Part shown: piece by piece, positions 16,452-24,483 of the stretch
Numbering within the stretch: position 1 is the first letter of the stretch
Layout of the letters: each line of letters starts with the position of its first letter
Origin: a virus
Reading direction: 5' to 3' (one strand)
DNA length: 45,407 nt
Virus record (IMG/VR): IMGVR_UViG_3300049927_000076
Span: 1 to 45,407 of that record
Notes under the pieces: model-generated
Told to the model about the DNA's origin: nothing
Database searches by the model: none
What the model saw: only the letters and a program-made list of their open reading frames with translations
Translations under genes and position numbers: made by a program

Positions 16452-16921
16452 TGGAAGAGAGCTTCTATGACATGCCGGCCTATGCTGTGAACCAGAAGTT
16501 CGGCCCTGGAGCTCCCATGCAGAGCATAACGGCACCTATCGCAGCCCTACCCCGTGGATCAGACTTCTTCCCGAAGACAGAAGAGAGCGTACGCACGTTC
16601 GGCACTGGGGCCGCCCGCGACCTTGACGCCAACAAGCTTGACTTCGAAGGCTTCCTGTCACCTCTGGTGCTGGAGCGCTACGCACAACACATGCACAAGG
16701 CTCGTGTGATGGCTGATGGCACCATGCGAGCTAGCGACAATTGGGCTTTAGGTATTCCTAAGGACGCCTATATGAAGTCTATGTTCAGGCACTTCTTCGA
16801 TGTGTGGAAGATGCATCGTGGCTATGAAACAGCAGCAGACATGGAGACGGAGCTGTGTGCTTTGCTCTTCAACGCTAGTGGTATGCTGCATGAAATACTG
16901 AAGTATAAGCGTGCGCAATAG
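16451..16921 (+). CDS. DUF5664 / dATP-dGTP diphosphohydrolase-like (MazZ-like)
   Basis: 156 residues, starting at TGATG behind the nucleotidase. The C-terminal two thirds match the DUF5664 pattern: GAARDLDANKLDFEGFLSP, then ASDNWALGIPKDAYMKSMFRHFFDVWK and a second helix with ELCALLFNASGMLHEIL. Relatives of this family include MazZ, which hydrolyses dGTP or dATP in Z-genome phages. Here no PurZ accompanies it, so a general nucleotide-pool role is more likely. Confidence 0.75.
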   Translation: MEESFYDMPAYAVNQKFGPGAPMQSITAPIAALPRGSDFFPKTEESVRTFGTGAARDLDANKLDFEGFLSPLVLERYAQHMHKARVMADGTMRASDNWALGIPKDAYMKSMFRHFFDVWKMHRGYETAADMETELCALLFNASGMLHEILKYKRAQ

Positions 16922-17312
16922 AGAGCATTCCCTCTACATCACTTGGAAGAACCTTCGTCAGCGCTGCAACAATCGAAAACACCCTAAGTACAAAAACTAT
17001 GGTGGTCGCGGGATAACCGTGGCTGCTGCTTGGGATGACTTCTGGAGCTTCGTTGCTGACGTGGGTGTGCGCCCTGAAGGCACGACACTTGATCGAGAAG
17101 ACAACGATGGACCTTACTGTAAAGATAATTGTCGTTGGATAACTGCTGCAGCACAAGCTGCAAACAAGACGACTAATAGGAAGTACGAACTGCGCGGTGA
17201 AGTTCTTACACGAGCGGAGTTGGGACGCAGGTTTGGCATCCCGGACACTACGCTTAGGTTCAGGCTAAATAACGGCTGGACAACGGAAGAAGCTGTTACA
17301 CATGGCCTGTAG
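16911..17312 (+). CDS. HNH-type endonuclease, likely homing
   Basis: 133 residues from a GTG, overlapping both neighbours by 11 bases. The sequence has YITWKNLRQRCNN, KNYGGRGITVAAAW, LDREDNDGPYCKDNCRW and a C-terminal helix-turn-helix (RAELGRRFGIPDTTLRFRLNNG), the layout of stand-alone phage HNH endonucleases with a DNA-binding tail. It interrupts an otherwise metabolic run of genes and is probably a mobile gene. It is a different family from the four minus-strand HNH genes. Confidence 0.85.
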   Translation: MRNREHSLYITWKNLRQRCNNRKHPKYKNYGGRGITVAAAWDDFWSFVADVGVRPEGTTLDREDNDGPYCKDNCRWITAAAQAANKTTNRKYELRGEVLTRAELGRRFGIPDTTLRFRLNNGWTTEEAVTHGL

Positions 17313-17565
17313 CTCCTCACGCGACGCTCACGGGACCTCCTACACCATCCCTGAAGCTCCAACAGTCAGGACGCCACGTGGCCAAGTACGCCGTGGGTAT
17401 CCTGCGGTTGACGTTTGGTGGTCCCGTGGCGTTCGCAAGTCAGACGAAACGATCATCATCCGTCAAGAATACGAGGACCGGAGCACAGCAGATGTTCTGG
17501 AGATCACTCTTGGACAGCTCTATGACCTCATAGACGCGCTCAACAAGGCAGTGGAGAACCTTTGA
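17302..17565 (+). CDS. hypothetical protein, 87 aa
   Basis: The ATG lies 11 bases inside the HNH gene end. The second half looks beta-rich, then helical (EITLGQLYDLIDALNKAVENL). The first 30 residues are Ser/Arg/Pro-rich and low in order. Because the HNH gene overlaps its start, its original N-terminus may have been altered by the insertion. Confidence 0.6.
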   Translation: MACSSSRDAHGTSYTIPEAPTVRTPRGQVRRGYPAVDVWWSRGVRKSDETIIIRQEYEDRSTADVLEITLGQLYDLIDALNKAVENL

Positions 17566-17569
17566 CAAG

Positions 17570-18037
17570 ATGAGCTTCCGCTTCAAGGAAGTAGACGCTG
17601 ACGAGCCCCACTACCGAGACGACCTCATAGAGCTTCACGACCTCACGTTCTTCGACCCTATGATACGCCCAGACCTCCCAAGAGGCTACTGGTGGCTGGT
17701 CTATGACGAAGCTTCGTTTGGTACCTACAACAGGATCAAGCCTCACGTTGCCATTGGGTTCTGCGGTCTGACGCACACTTTGACAGACCCTAACACTGGG
17801 TATCTTAAGCGTGCTGGGGTGCTACGGGACTATAGGGGCCAAGGTCTCCAGCGCCGCATGATAACCGTGCGTGAGCGCAAGGCTCGCAGGCTTGGCCTCA
17901 CCACGATGCTAACGGACACCACGGACAACCCTGCGTCGGCTAACTCCCTGATCAGGGCTGGCTACAAGATTTTCGAGCCAGCGTATCGCTGGGCTTTCAA
18001 CCATTCCATCTACTGGAAGAAGGACCTTACACGATGA
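17570..18037 (+). CDS. GNAT-family N-acetyltransferase
   Basis: 155 residues with the GNAT acetyl-CoA loop in AGVLRDYRGQGLQRRMI (Q/RxxGxG/A) and the later NPASANSLIRAGYKIFEPAYRW strand and helix. The enzyme would move an acetyl group from acetyl-CoA to an amine; the substrate is unknown. Phage GNATs may modify host proteins or RNA polymerase. GGAG lies 15 bases before the ATG, a weak start signal. Confidence 0.8.
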   Translation: MSFRFKEVDADEPHYRDDLIELHDLTFFDPMIRPDLPRGYWWLVYDEASFGTYNRIKPHVAIGFCGLTHTLTDPNTGYLKRAGVLRDYRGQGLQRRMITVRERKARRLGLTTMLTDTTDNPASANSLIRAGYKIFEPAYRWAFNHSIYWKKDLTR

Positions 18038-18255
18038 AGTTCAAGTACATTATGGACGAAGCTTGCCGACGCATGGAGTGCAAAAGCGTGTGCGGTAGCT
18101 CGTTCACAGTTGAGACATTTGACGACGGAGGTCCTGGTCTGGCGTTCATCGTTAACGGCCAAATGGTTGAAGTGAGTGACAGAAGGGCTCTCAAGCTCGC
18201 CTGGGCTATCATTGACGAGCTTAACACTCATCACGATGAGCACCTGATCCGTTGA
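18034..18255 (+). CDS. hypothetical protein, 73 aa
   Basis: AAGGAC (18020-18025) stands eight bases before the ATG, inside the acetyltransferase end. The product has a Cys-rich N-terminus (DEACRRMECKSVCG) followed by beta strands and a helix. Four bases overlap the preceding gene (ATGA). Function unknown. Confidence 0.65.
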   Translation: MKFKYIMDEACRRMECKSVCGSSFTVETFDDGGPGLAFIVNGQMVEVSDRRALKLAWAIIDELNTHHDEHLIR

Positions 18256-18437
18256 TGCACGAGCAGCTCTGGCCTCTCTACATCGTTGGAGGCGTCTACT
18301 CTATCTACACCCTCAAGTGCATACTGATCTTATGGGATGAGGCGTCTAGTCTCACCAACGAGCATCTAGAGGACCTAATCACTGACGTTACTCCCATCAG
18401 CACACCATTCTCGGAGAGCATAAAGAATGCAAAGTGA
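18255..18437 (+). CDS. small membrane protein, 60 aa
   Basis: The ATG overlaps the previous stop (TGATG). A single hydrophobic helix is at about 5-26 (LWPLYIVGGVYSIYTLKCILIL), then an acidic tail. It is a probable single-pass membrane protein in the late part of the plus operon. No family recognised. Confidence 0.6.
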   Translation: MHEQLWPLYIVGGVYSIYTLKCILILWDEASSLTNEHLEDLITDVTPISTPFSESIKNAK

Positions 18438-18675
18438 AGCTACACCATCAGAACACGTCCAGTGGGACATCAACAGCATGCCGCTCTCCAATGAGCAGAG
18501 GCAGCTGAAGGCGCTTGAGCGTATCGTGGAGCTGCTGGAGCTTCTTGTTGGCGCTAACACGTCACCCTCGCAGGAGGCTAAGAAGAGCTCTCAGACACGT
18601 GAGGAGCAGATTGCGGCCCTAGCGTCCAAGTCAACACAACCGCTCGCCAAGAAGGGCAACTGGAGAAACAAGTGA
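18427..18675 (+). CDS. hypothetical protein, 82 aa
   Basis: The ATG lies inside the end of the membrane-protein gene. A central leucine-rich helix (LKALERIVELLELLVG) could form a coiled coil; both flanks are Ser/Lys/Gln-rich and probably disordered. No domain recognised. Confidence 0.65.
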   Translation: MQSEATPSEHVQWDINSMPLSNEQRQLKALERIVELLELLVGANTSPSQEAKKSSQTREEQIAALASKSTQPLAKKGNWRNK

Positions 18676-18857
18676 TGTTCGATATCAAAGCCGTTGAAGA
18701 CGAAGCCCGCGCGGAGCTCGCTGTAGAACGCGTCAAGGCCGCGAAGACCAAGATCAAGGCGAGCCTCCAAGGCATCGCACGCGCAGAGGCCATCCTCACC
18801 AACCTGCGTGAAGAGCACAACCTGATCCTGCGCGAGGCAGGTTCTACCGTTGGCTAG
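18675..18857 (+). CDS. hypothetical helical protein, 60 aa
   Basis: The ATG overlaps the previous stop (TGATG). Nearly the whole sequence is a charged Ala/Lys/Glu helix with heptad-like spacing (AVEDEARAELAVERVKAAKT onwards), so a coiled coil is likely. Function unknown. Confidence 0.65.
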   Translation: MFDIKAVEDEARAELAVERVKAAKTKIKASLQGIARAEAILTNLREEHNLILREAGSTVG

Positions 18858-19431
18858 TGACAGCGACCGTATCCTCTCTCGGCCTCTCAAGCTCTGTTGG
18901 GCAGGCTGGGAGACGGATACGTACCGTCTGCAGCAGGCAGGGTGGCAGATTAGCGCTGAGCAGAACCCATATGAGGGCCGCATGCGTCTTGCGATGTCCC
19001 ACGAATACATGCGCATGCAGGCTATTACGCCTTATGTGGACTTTGAGTATGAGCGAGCTGCTCGCCTTGACTACAGGGACGACTACCTTAAGCACATCGT
19101 TATCCCTGTGGATCGAGCTATCGCCCGTGACATCACGCTGCATATGTCAGGAAGAATTGATTGGGCCTTTCAGCCTATTGACGCTGCTCCCCAGTTCACC
19201 ACGAGCACCATCACGCGCCTCGAAGACCTGTGCCACTTCGCAGTGCCTCTCGTTCGCTCTCAGCAGATCATAATTCCTGAAGAGAACGTTCAGGACCTCA
19301 TGGAGCGCATCCTGAAGCTCCAGCAGCCTGGGAAGACTGGTAGGCTACGCGAGGAGATGAGGAACCCTGAGGGTCTCTTAACGATCCCCAGGCAGACGTT
19401 CCACGCGCAGGTAATCAGCCTTGCAGCATAA
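18850..19431 (+). CDS. hypothetical protein, 193 aa, last plus-strand gene
   Basis: The TTG at 18850 follows GGCAGG and overlaps the preceding gene. The protein is alpha/beta, with YVDFEYERAARLDYRDDYLKHIVIP in the middle and many Arg/Gln in the C-terminal half. I do not recognise it. It ends 15 bases before the strong terminator, so it closes the plus-strand operon. Confidence 0.7.
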   Translation: MASDSDRILSRPLKLCWAGWETDTYRLQQAGWQISAEQNPYEGRMRLAMSHEYMRMQAITPYVDFEYERAARLDYRDDYLKHIVIPVDRAIARDITLHMSGRIDWAFQPIDAAPQFTTSTITRLEDLCHFAVPLVRSQQIIIPEENVQDLMERILKLQQPGKTGRLREEMRNPEGLLTIPRQTFHAQVISLAA

Positions 19432-19445
19432 TGAGCGCTGAGGAA

Positions 19446-19502
19446 AATAACCCCACCAATCTTAGGCGCTCGAAAGAGCACTTAGGATCGGTGGGGTTTT
19501 TG
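19446..19502. terminator. strong bidirectional terminator between the convergent operons
   Basis: AACCCCACC (19449-19457) pairs with GGTGGGGTT (19490-19498). The stem closes on an inner GCTC-GAAA-GAGC hairpin (68-79 of the 19400s). A run of T follows on the plus strand, and AAAATAA on the other flank gives a T-rich tail for the minus strand. It stops both the replication operon and the lysis genes. Confidence 0.9.
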
Positions 19503-19511
19503 TTGATATCG

Positions 19512-19691
19512 TTATACAGCGGCCGTGGAGGTCACGACAACAGCAGCTAGAGCGTTGATCTTGGCGGTAAGCTCAACGACATGCGTGTCATCGTTGGACT
19601 TGTCCCGAGCAGCCTTGAGAGCCGCCACATGGGCCGTGATGCCGTCAGTGAGATACTGGAAGGCGTTGTCGAGGTCGGTTCGTGCGGACAT
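19512..19691 (-). CDS. hypothetical protein, 59 aa, end of the lysis operon
   Basis: The ATG overlaps the stop of the holin-like gene (TAATG). It is a soluble, helical 59-residue product (DLDNAFQYLTDGITAHVAAL, then DDTHVVELTAKINALAAVVV). It is the last gene before the terminator on this strand. Function unknown; possibly a lysis-timing accessory by position. Confidence 0.65.
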   Translation of the reverse strand: MSARTDLDNAFQYLTDGITAHVAALKAARDKSNDDTHVVELTAKINALAAVVVTSTAAV

Positions 19692-19882
19692 TAGAGCCTC
19701 TTAAAGAGCTTGAGATAGAACTTGTGGATGTGAGGCCCCAGCTTGAAATATATCTGGATCAGGAGCCAAAGGATGCCCAGGACGGTAAGGACGAGCTGGG
19801 CTTCGTTATTGAAGTTCCCGAGCCATAGGGTGCTGGTAGCGGCGCACGCGGCTGCTACGTCGGTGACGTATTCGGTGCTCAT
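19691..19882 (-). CDS. holin-like membrane protein, 63 aa
   Basis: The ATG at 19882 overlaps the o-spanin stop (ATGA). A soluble N-terminus is followed by a hydrophobic helix at about 26-46 (EAQLVLTVLGILWLLIQIYF) and a basic C-terminus (KFYLKLFKRL). Size, topology and place in the lysis cassette suit a small holin or pinholin. A second holin candidate lies at 21059-21274, so one of them may be an antiholin. Confidence 0.6.
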   Translation of the reverse strand: MSTEYVTDVAAACAATSTLWLGNFNNEAQLVLTVLGILWLLIQIYFKLGPHIHKFYLKLFKRL

Positions 19883-20151
19883 TTCCAGTTCACCCGTAGG
19901 CTCTCGTACCAATCGTTGAGACGTGCCCCACAGCGAGCCTGCGCTACCGCATGAGCTCTGTCGTTCTTCCAGAGGGCTTCGACCTCACCTTGAGTGAGAG
20001 CCCTATCAGGGCCTCCCCTAACGCCTCTGAAGCAGCTTTGAAACTCTGCCGGTGCGTACGGTAGCTGCGAGGGGCTCGGAACCCCTGATGGCCCACACGC
20101 GGCGAGCAGCAGCAGCATCAAGACAGGGGCTGTCGTTCTTAGGAGTATCAC
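19879..20151 (-). CDS. o-spanin lipoprotein (Rz1-like)
   Basis: 90 residues from a GTG inside the i-spanin gene, in another frame, running past its end. The N-terminal signal ends in a lipobox (LLLLAAC, Cys19), followed by a Pro/Ser-rich stretch, as in outer-membrane Rz1 proteins. With the i-spanin it bridges the periplasm and fuses inner and outer membranes at lysis, evidence of a Gram-negative host. Confidence 0.85.
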   Translation of the reverse strand: MILLRTTAPVLMLLLLAACGPSGVPSPSQLPYAPAEFQSCFRGVRGGPDRALTQGEVEALWKNDRAHAVAQARCGARLNDWYESLRVNWK

Positions 20152-20470
20152 GCGCGAGGTCTTTCAGTTGTTCGTTGAGCTTGGCGTCGCTGAGGGCGCG
20201 TTGGGCGTCCATGGAGGTCACCAGTGACAGCGTAGCGAGGCGATTGCGGAGGAGGCTGATTTCTGCAGCCTTCTCTTCGTCCAGCCGGCGCTTGTAGCCG
20301 CCTAGGTCAGCGGACTGATAGGCGAGGCCGGCGACAACGAGAAGGATAGCGCACAGCGCGGCCTTCCAGTTCTTTGCGAACCAAGCGAACGCCACGAGGC
20401 CTATGACACCCAGGATGACGCTGATTATCAGCATCCAATGGGCCATGATGTAAGAGAGTGCGGTGAGCAT
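20018..20470 (-). CDS. i-spanin (Rz-like)
   Basis: 150 residues from an ATG overlapping the endolysin stop (TGATG); an ATG at 20446 is an alternative start. Two hydrophobic stretches near the N-terminus (about 12-30 and 36-50) anchor it, followed by a coiled-coil periplasmic region (KRRLDEEKAAEISLLRNRLATL). It partners the embedded o-spanin gene in the final step of lysis. Confidence 0.8.
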   Translation of the reverse strand: MLTALSYIMAHWMLIISVILGVIGLVAFAWFAKNWKAALCAILLVVAGLAYQSADLGGYKRRLDEEKAAEISLLRNRLATLSLVTSMDAQRALSDAKLNEQLKDLARDTPKNDSPCLDAAAARRVWAIRGSEPLAATVRTGRVSKLLQRR

Positions 20471-21072
20471 CAGGAGCAAGCCTTCCAAGGGGTAAACCAG
20501 TTCCACCAGTGGCACTTAGGAGGCTTGGCAGCGGAGCTGCTGTTGGGAGCCTCAGGAGGTCGGGGAGACGGGAGAGGCGTGGCGATGACAGGATCAGCTA
20601 GCTTGCTAGCGTCAGGCGTAAGGCAGATGATACGCTCCTTAGCGCGTCGGTTCTTGAGGCCCGGGACTTCATTGCCACCAGCGTGTGTCCACGACATGAG
20701 AGCGTCACAGGCTCCTAGGTGGTCTCCAGCGTTGAGCTTTCTCAGCGCCGTGGAGTGACAGAGGGCTCGTGATCCGATGTTGTATGAGACGGACGTGTAG
20801 GCAATCTTCTCGTTGTCTGAGGTCTTGACCTTGATGCAAGGCTCAATCTCGCTCCAGTAGCGCGGGAGCTTCTTGGCCAGCATCTGATCACACTCAGACT
20901 TGGTGTACGTGTCGCCCAGCTTCACGCCCTCAGTCTCACCGTGGCAAACTGTGGGGATGCCATAGGCGAGCGTATCAGGACGTGCAGTGAGCCATGTGCC
21001 CTCACAGCCCCCGACGAGGACGGCGCAAACGCCCATCCATCGTAGGGTGGGGCCGTAGTTACTTGCTGGCAT
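20470..21072 (-). CDS. SAR-type endolysin, lysozyme family (GH24-like)
   Basis: 200 residues. The N-terminal hydrophobic segment (about 12-22, WMGVCAVLVGG) resembles a signal-anchor-release sequence, followed at once by CEGTWLTARPDTLAYGIPTVCHGET, a lysozyme active site with Glu24 and Asp33 nine residues apart. The third residue is shifted (Thr41 rather than Asp+6). It cuts peptidoglycan glycan strands. The start at 21072 was chosen over an upstream frame; the C-terminus has a Pro/Ser linker and a Trp-rich end. Confidence 0.85.
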   Translation of the reverse strand: MPASNYGPTLRWMGVCAVLVGGCEGTWLTARPDTLAYGIPTVCHGETEGVKLGDTYTKSECDQMLAKKLPRYWSEIEPCIKVKTSDNEKIAYTSVSYNIGSRALCHSTALRKLNAGDHLGACDALMSWTHAGGNEVPGLKNRRAKERIICLTPDASKLADPVIATPLPSPRPPEAPNSSSAAKPPKCHWWNWFTPWKACS

Positions 21073-21274
21073 CAGAGCGCTTTTGAGCGATAAGGCGAGC
21101 GACGAATGCAGCGCCAGTAGTGAGGCCAATGACGACAGGGTATCCTGGGAGACCCTTGAGGTTCGTCATGAGCGGAAGAGCTACTTCTGCTGTAGAGAGA
21201 AGGAATGCGAGGAAGATGAACCGCAGAGACCACGAGTGGTTTACGATCCACTCGAAGTCATCGTGGAGTTTCAT
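21059..21274 (-). CDS. holin candidate (DUF7940-like), 71 aa
   Basis: 71 residues with two hydrophobic helices (about 16-37, LRFIFLAFLLSTAEVALPLM, and 45-63, PVVIGLTTGAAFVARLI) split by a short polar turn, and a charged end. This is the look of the DUF7940 phage holin-like family. It is immediately upstream of the endolysin gene and overlaps it, as expected for a holin. Confidence 0.7.
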   Translation of the reverse strand: MKLHDDFEWIVNHSWSLRFIFLAFLLSTAEVALPLMTNLKGLPGYPVVIGLTTGAAFVARLIAQKRSDASK

Positions 21275-21279
21275 AGTTG

Positions 21280-21657
21280 TTACCCGCCAATCACAGCGTT
21301 GAGGATGGCGCGAGAGCCAACCTGGGTGGAGACAGCGGTGCCGTTGATGTACGACACGAGGCCGTCCATGATTGTCTTGGCCTGGGAGAGCTGCGTTGAG
21401 GAGACAGCGCGCGTGAGGTTAGGATACAGCGGAAGGCTGATCGGATGAGCTGCGTTAGGAGCACCATCGGCAGCACCTACGGTGCCGTCAGCGTTGAGCG
21501 CGGTGGTTCCCATAGCTGCGAGAGCGAGAGCGTCACCGTGGTCTGTCCACGACGCGTCCAAGACAACCATCGCTTGATAGATACCCATCAGCTGAGCTGA
21601 GAGAGCCATCAGGTTGTTGGCGTCTTGGATTACTTGAGAGTTCTGTGTTGCGGACAA
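21280..21657 (-). CDS. hypothetical virion-associated protein, 125 aa
   Basis: A TTG start; the upstream AAAGAA is a weak ribosome binding site. The product is Ala/Thr/Ser-rich and helical (QVIQDANNLMALSAQLMGIYQAM), with a middle loop rich in Gly and Ala. It sits between the tail fibre and holin genes; it may be a tail or lysis accessory protein. Not recognised. Confidence 0.6.
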   Translation of the reverse strand: MSATQNSQVIQDANNLMALSAQLMGIYQAMVVLDASWTDHGDALALAAMGTTALNADGTVGAADGAPNAAHPISLPLYPNLTRAVSSTQLSQAKTIMDGLVSYINGTAVSTQVGSRAILNAVIGG

Positions 21658-21676
21658 TTGTTATTCTTTCGTTTTC

Positions 21677-23821
21677 TTAGGAGAGTTTGCCGCGAGTGTC
21701 GATCCAGCCATAGGTGTAACCAAGAGATGTAATGCTGGCGCCGGAAGCACGTACACCTAATTGTGCTGACGTATTGGTGCGGCGCTGGATGTTGCAGCCG
21801 GCATATTGGTTTGCGGTAGACACAATGCAGTCAAACGGTCCTGTCGAGACTTGATCACTTACGTCTGGTGATGTTATAAGCAGCGCCGAGCCTATCGTTG
21901 CGCTGACGACAAAACAACGTATCAAGGCGTCAACTTGAACACCGCTCGGTACCGCCGAAAGTGTAACTAGAGTGCGACTGACGGATGTCGCCACGGCATT
22001 GATGTCAGTAACATCAACATCCAATAAGAATGTATCCCCAAGCTGAACGAACTTGGTCCACTGTGAAGAACCGTTGGTCTTCATAGAGCCTATGCGCCTG
22101 AACAGCGTATAGACACCAGGGAGCGTAGGAGCAGTAGCGCTCTGTGAGCACAGAACGTCAACGACGCCAGTGTCTGTCCTCTTAATCAGGTACACGTGGT
22201 ACCAAATGCTTGCTGCGATGGTGCCTGTATCCAGAGAGCCCACACCCGTCCCAAGAGCCCACGCTGCCGTGGTCTTAGTATAGGCAGACGTTAGCTTCAT
22301 GAAGTCGGTGGCAGCACCGTCCATAGCTACGCCAATAGCGATGCCATAGGTGGATGAAGAGCCCGCTGTTGAGAGCGTTAGACCCGTAAGGTATCCTCTC
22401 AGAACAGCTGGGTCTATCTTAAGGACGTTGGTAGAGTTAGTAAGTCCACCAGCTAGCGTGAACGCTCCCGTGTTGCCTGCAATGCTAGTGACACCAGCGG
22501 ATGCCGCATTAGCTATAACGAACGCCGTAGTGGCTAGCTGGGTAGTATTGGTGCCTACAGTGGCTGTAGGAGCTGCAGGTACGCCTGTGAACGTCGGGGA
22601 CGCCAAAGCTGCGCGCGTGGTGTCAGTAGGGTGTACATGATCCTGACGGGCCGTGAGGAGCGAGGTGCCCACAGCAGCTGTGCCGTCGATCAGAGGAGCA
22701 ACGGTAGCCAGTTGGCCCAGAACGAACGCTGTGGTAGCGAGCTGCGTAGTATTGGTGCCGGCTGTAGCTGTAGGAGCTGTAGGAGTTCCTGTGAGAGCTG
22801 GCGACGCTGATAGAACCATACTGCCGGTTCCAGTGACAGCATTAGCGAGTGTTACGCCACCGTAGGTAACAGAGGAGCTGAACGTTGATGCACCAGTTAC
22901 GGCTAGAGTGCCGCCAAAACTAACTGGGCTTGTATCAGACACTTTGATGCCAAAATCGAAAGGCGCCGAACCTCCTGCTATATATAGCCCCGTGCTAACG
23001 ACACCCGTGAAAGCACCCTTAACAGGTGTAGAGGTGATGCGGACGCCTTGAAGGCTATCGCCGTTAACAGCAGCTGTGAGTGATGCATCCGTCTGCCAGC
23101 CTATGGCAAAGCCGCTAGTAGCGGTAATCACTCCAGCGTTATAAACTCCCCAGCCTAGGCCTGGGGACGCAGCGCCGATAGAATGCCCACCGCTTTGAGA
23201 GAACTTCACTGCGCCTGTGAACGTCGGGGACGCCAAGGGAGACTTGAGAGCTAGTGCAGTCGTTACGGTCCCTGAGAGCGTTGAGACGGCAGCGTCTGCA
23301 TAGGCTGTCGTGGCAAGCTGCGTGGTGCTAGTGAGCGCTGTGGCTGTCGGAGCCGTGGGGACGCCAGTTAGCGCTGGGGACGCCAAGGGAGCCTTGAGGG
23401 CTAGCGCAGTAATATCGGCGGTCGATAGAGGCTTATTGGCGTCTGAGGTGTTGTTTACCTGATCCAGAGCAAGGTTGGTCTTGGCGGTCGTGACGCTAGC
23501 GAGGTCTGATAGGTTGTTGGCTCTGAGTAGAGCTGTGGTCAGAAGGGTCGCTAGGGATGTAGCTGCAGAAGTGGCGCTAGCGGCTGCGTTGGCTGCAGCT
23601 ACGTTGGACGCTACGAGGTCAGCGACCACAAGGGACGTGTCGGCAGTGATCAGGGCAAGCAGAGCGTCTTGGTTCGCTAGCGTCTGGTACACAGAGCCGT
23701 TCAGATAGAACGAACTGTTGTTCTTGTTAGCGACGGGTAGACCCGGGCTCACGTTGCCCAGGCCGGTCTCAAGCGTGCTGAGGGGAAGCCCGTTCTGGTA
23801 GAAGGAGCCGTTAGAACTCAC
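21677..23821 (-). CDS. tail fibre protein with internal repeats
   Basis: 714 residues from a GTG overlapping the preceding stop (GTGA). The N-terminus opens with repeated short blocks. The central part carries imperfect repeats of the form SPxxTGxPxAPTAT followed by TTQLATTAY/FV (at least three clear copies), typical of phage tail fibre shafts. The Ser/Thr/Ala-rich beta C-terminus may bind receptor. Repeats and low order make its internal length likely to vary between relatives. Confidence 0.85.
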   Translation of the reverse strand: MSSNGSFYQNGLPLSTLETGLGNVSPGLPVANKNNSSFYLNGSVYQTLANQDALLALITADTSLVVADLVASNVAAANAAASATSAATSLATLLTTALLRANNLSDLASVTTAKTNLALDQVNNTSDANKPLSTADITALALKAPLASPALTGVPTAPTATALTSTTQLATTAYADAAVSTLSGTVTTALALKSPLASPTFTGAVKFSQSGGHSIGAASPGLGWGVYNAGVITATSGFAIGWQTDASLTAAVNGDSLQGVRITSTPVKGAFTGVVSTGLYIAGGSAPFDFGIKVSDTSPVSFGGTLAVTGASTFSSSVTYGGVTLANAVTGTGSMVLSASPALTGTPTAPTATAGTNTTQLATTAFVLGQLATVAPLIDGTAAVGTSLLTARQDHVHPTDTTRAALASPTFTGVPAAPTATVGTNTTQLATTAFVIANAASAGVTSIAGNTGAFTLAGGLTNSTNVLKIDPAVLRGYLTGLTLSTAGSSSTYGIAIGVAMDGAATDFMKLTSAYTKTTAAWALGTGVGSLDTGTIAASIWYHVYLIKRTDTGVVDVLCSQSATAPTLPGVYTLFRRIGSMKTNGSSQWTKFVQLGDTFLLDVDVTDINAVATSVSRTLVTLSAVPSGVQVDALIRCFVVSATIGSALLITSPDVSDQVSTGPFDCIVSTANQYAGCNIQRRTNTSAQLGVRASGASITSLGYTYGWIDTRGKLS

Positions 23822-24465
23822 GTGTCATTCCCATCGTTGGGCCACGCGTACACGACACCCACAGCAGCGTCTGCCGTGAGCTCATCGCCGTCCGCCATGT
23901 TCTGGAGGTTCTGGAGAATTTGGTTGTAGCGCTTGTCGAACTTGTCCACGCGCTCATCACCGTAGTAGTCACACGCGGCTGCGAGAGCTGCGTTGACTGG
24001 AGCGTCCCAAGCGATGATTGAGAGCGCGTTGGTGTCCGTGGGGTTCACGAGAGCTGGGAAGGAGGCGTAGTACTGAATGGTGATCACGTCTCCTACTAGC
24101 GGCGATGGGCCAAGTATCCAATTGCCTCCCATGCGGGAGAACTTAATGGTGTTCCCGCCCGGCCAGTTAGCCGCCATGTCCTTAGCGATGCTAAGCTGCG
24201 TGCGCTGAAGCTGACACTCTTGATTGGGGCCTGAGAACAGCCCAATCAGCTCAAGGAAGTCATTGGGGATCGCCAGACCAACCGTGTTCACGTACGTGTT
24301 CGGGATGGTGTAGACGATGGTGCTCTCCTGCATCGGGCAGCGTAGTTCGCGCTGGATACGAAGGAAAGCTTGTGTCATGAAGGTAGACTGGAGAGCCGTG
24401 TTAAGCTTTAGGTCACCACGGTTCATCAGGTTGACGAACTGCGTGGTCATTTCTGCGAGTGTCAT
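23818..24465 (-). CDS. head-tail adaptor (SU10-type)
   Basis: 215 residues. The helical N-terminus (MTLAEMTTQFVNLMNR, FLRIQRELRCP), the beta middle (IPNDFLELIGL, then MGGNWILGPSPLVGDVITIQYYASFP) and a C-terminal helix with YYGDERVDKFDKRYNQIL match adaptor proteins of SU10/phiEco32-type podoviruses, which join portal to tail. The gene follows the capsid terminator and one small gene. Confidence 0.75.
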   Translation of the reverse strand: MTLAEMTTQFVNLMNRGDLKLNTALQSTFMTQAFLRIQRELRCPMQESTIVYTIPNTYVNTVGLAIPNDFLELIGLFSGPNQECQLQRTQLSIAKDMAANWPGGNTIKFSRMGGNWILGPSPLVGDVITIQYYASFPALVNPTDTNALSIIAWDAPVNAALAAACDYYGDERVDKFDKRYNQILQNLQNMADGDELTADAAVGVVYAWPNDGNDT

Positions 24466-24483
24466 CGGCTCTCTTTTGCTGCC

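Noticed and set aside
16451-16921. Genome with 2-aminoadenine (Z) instead of adenine
   Set aside because: A MazZ-like gene alone is not enough; no PurZ-like adenylosuccinate synthetase is encoded.
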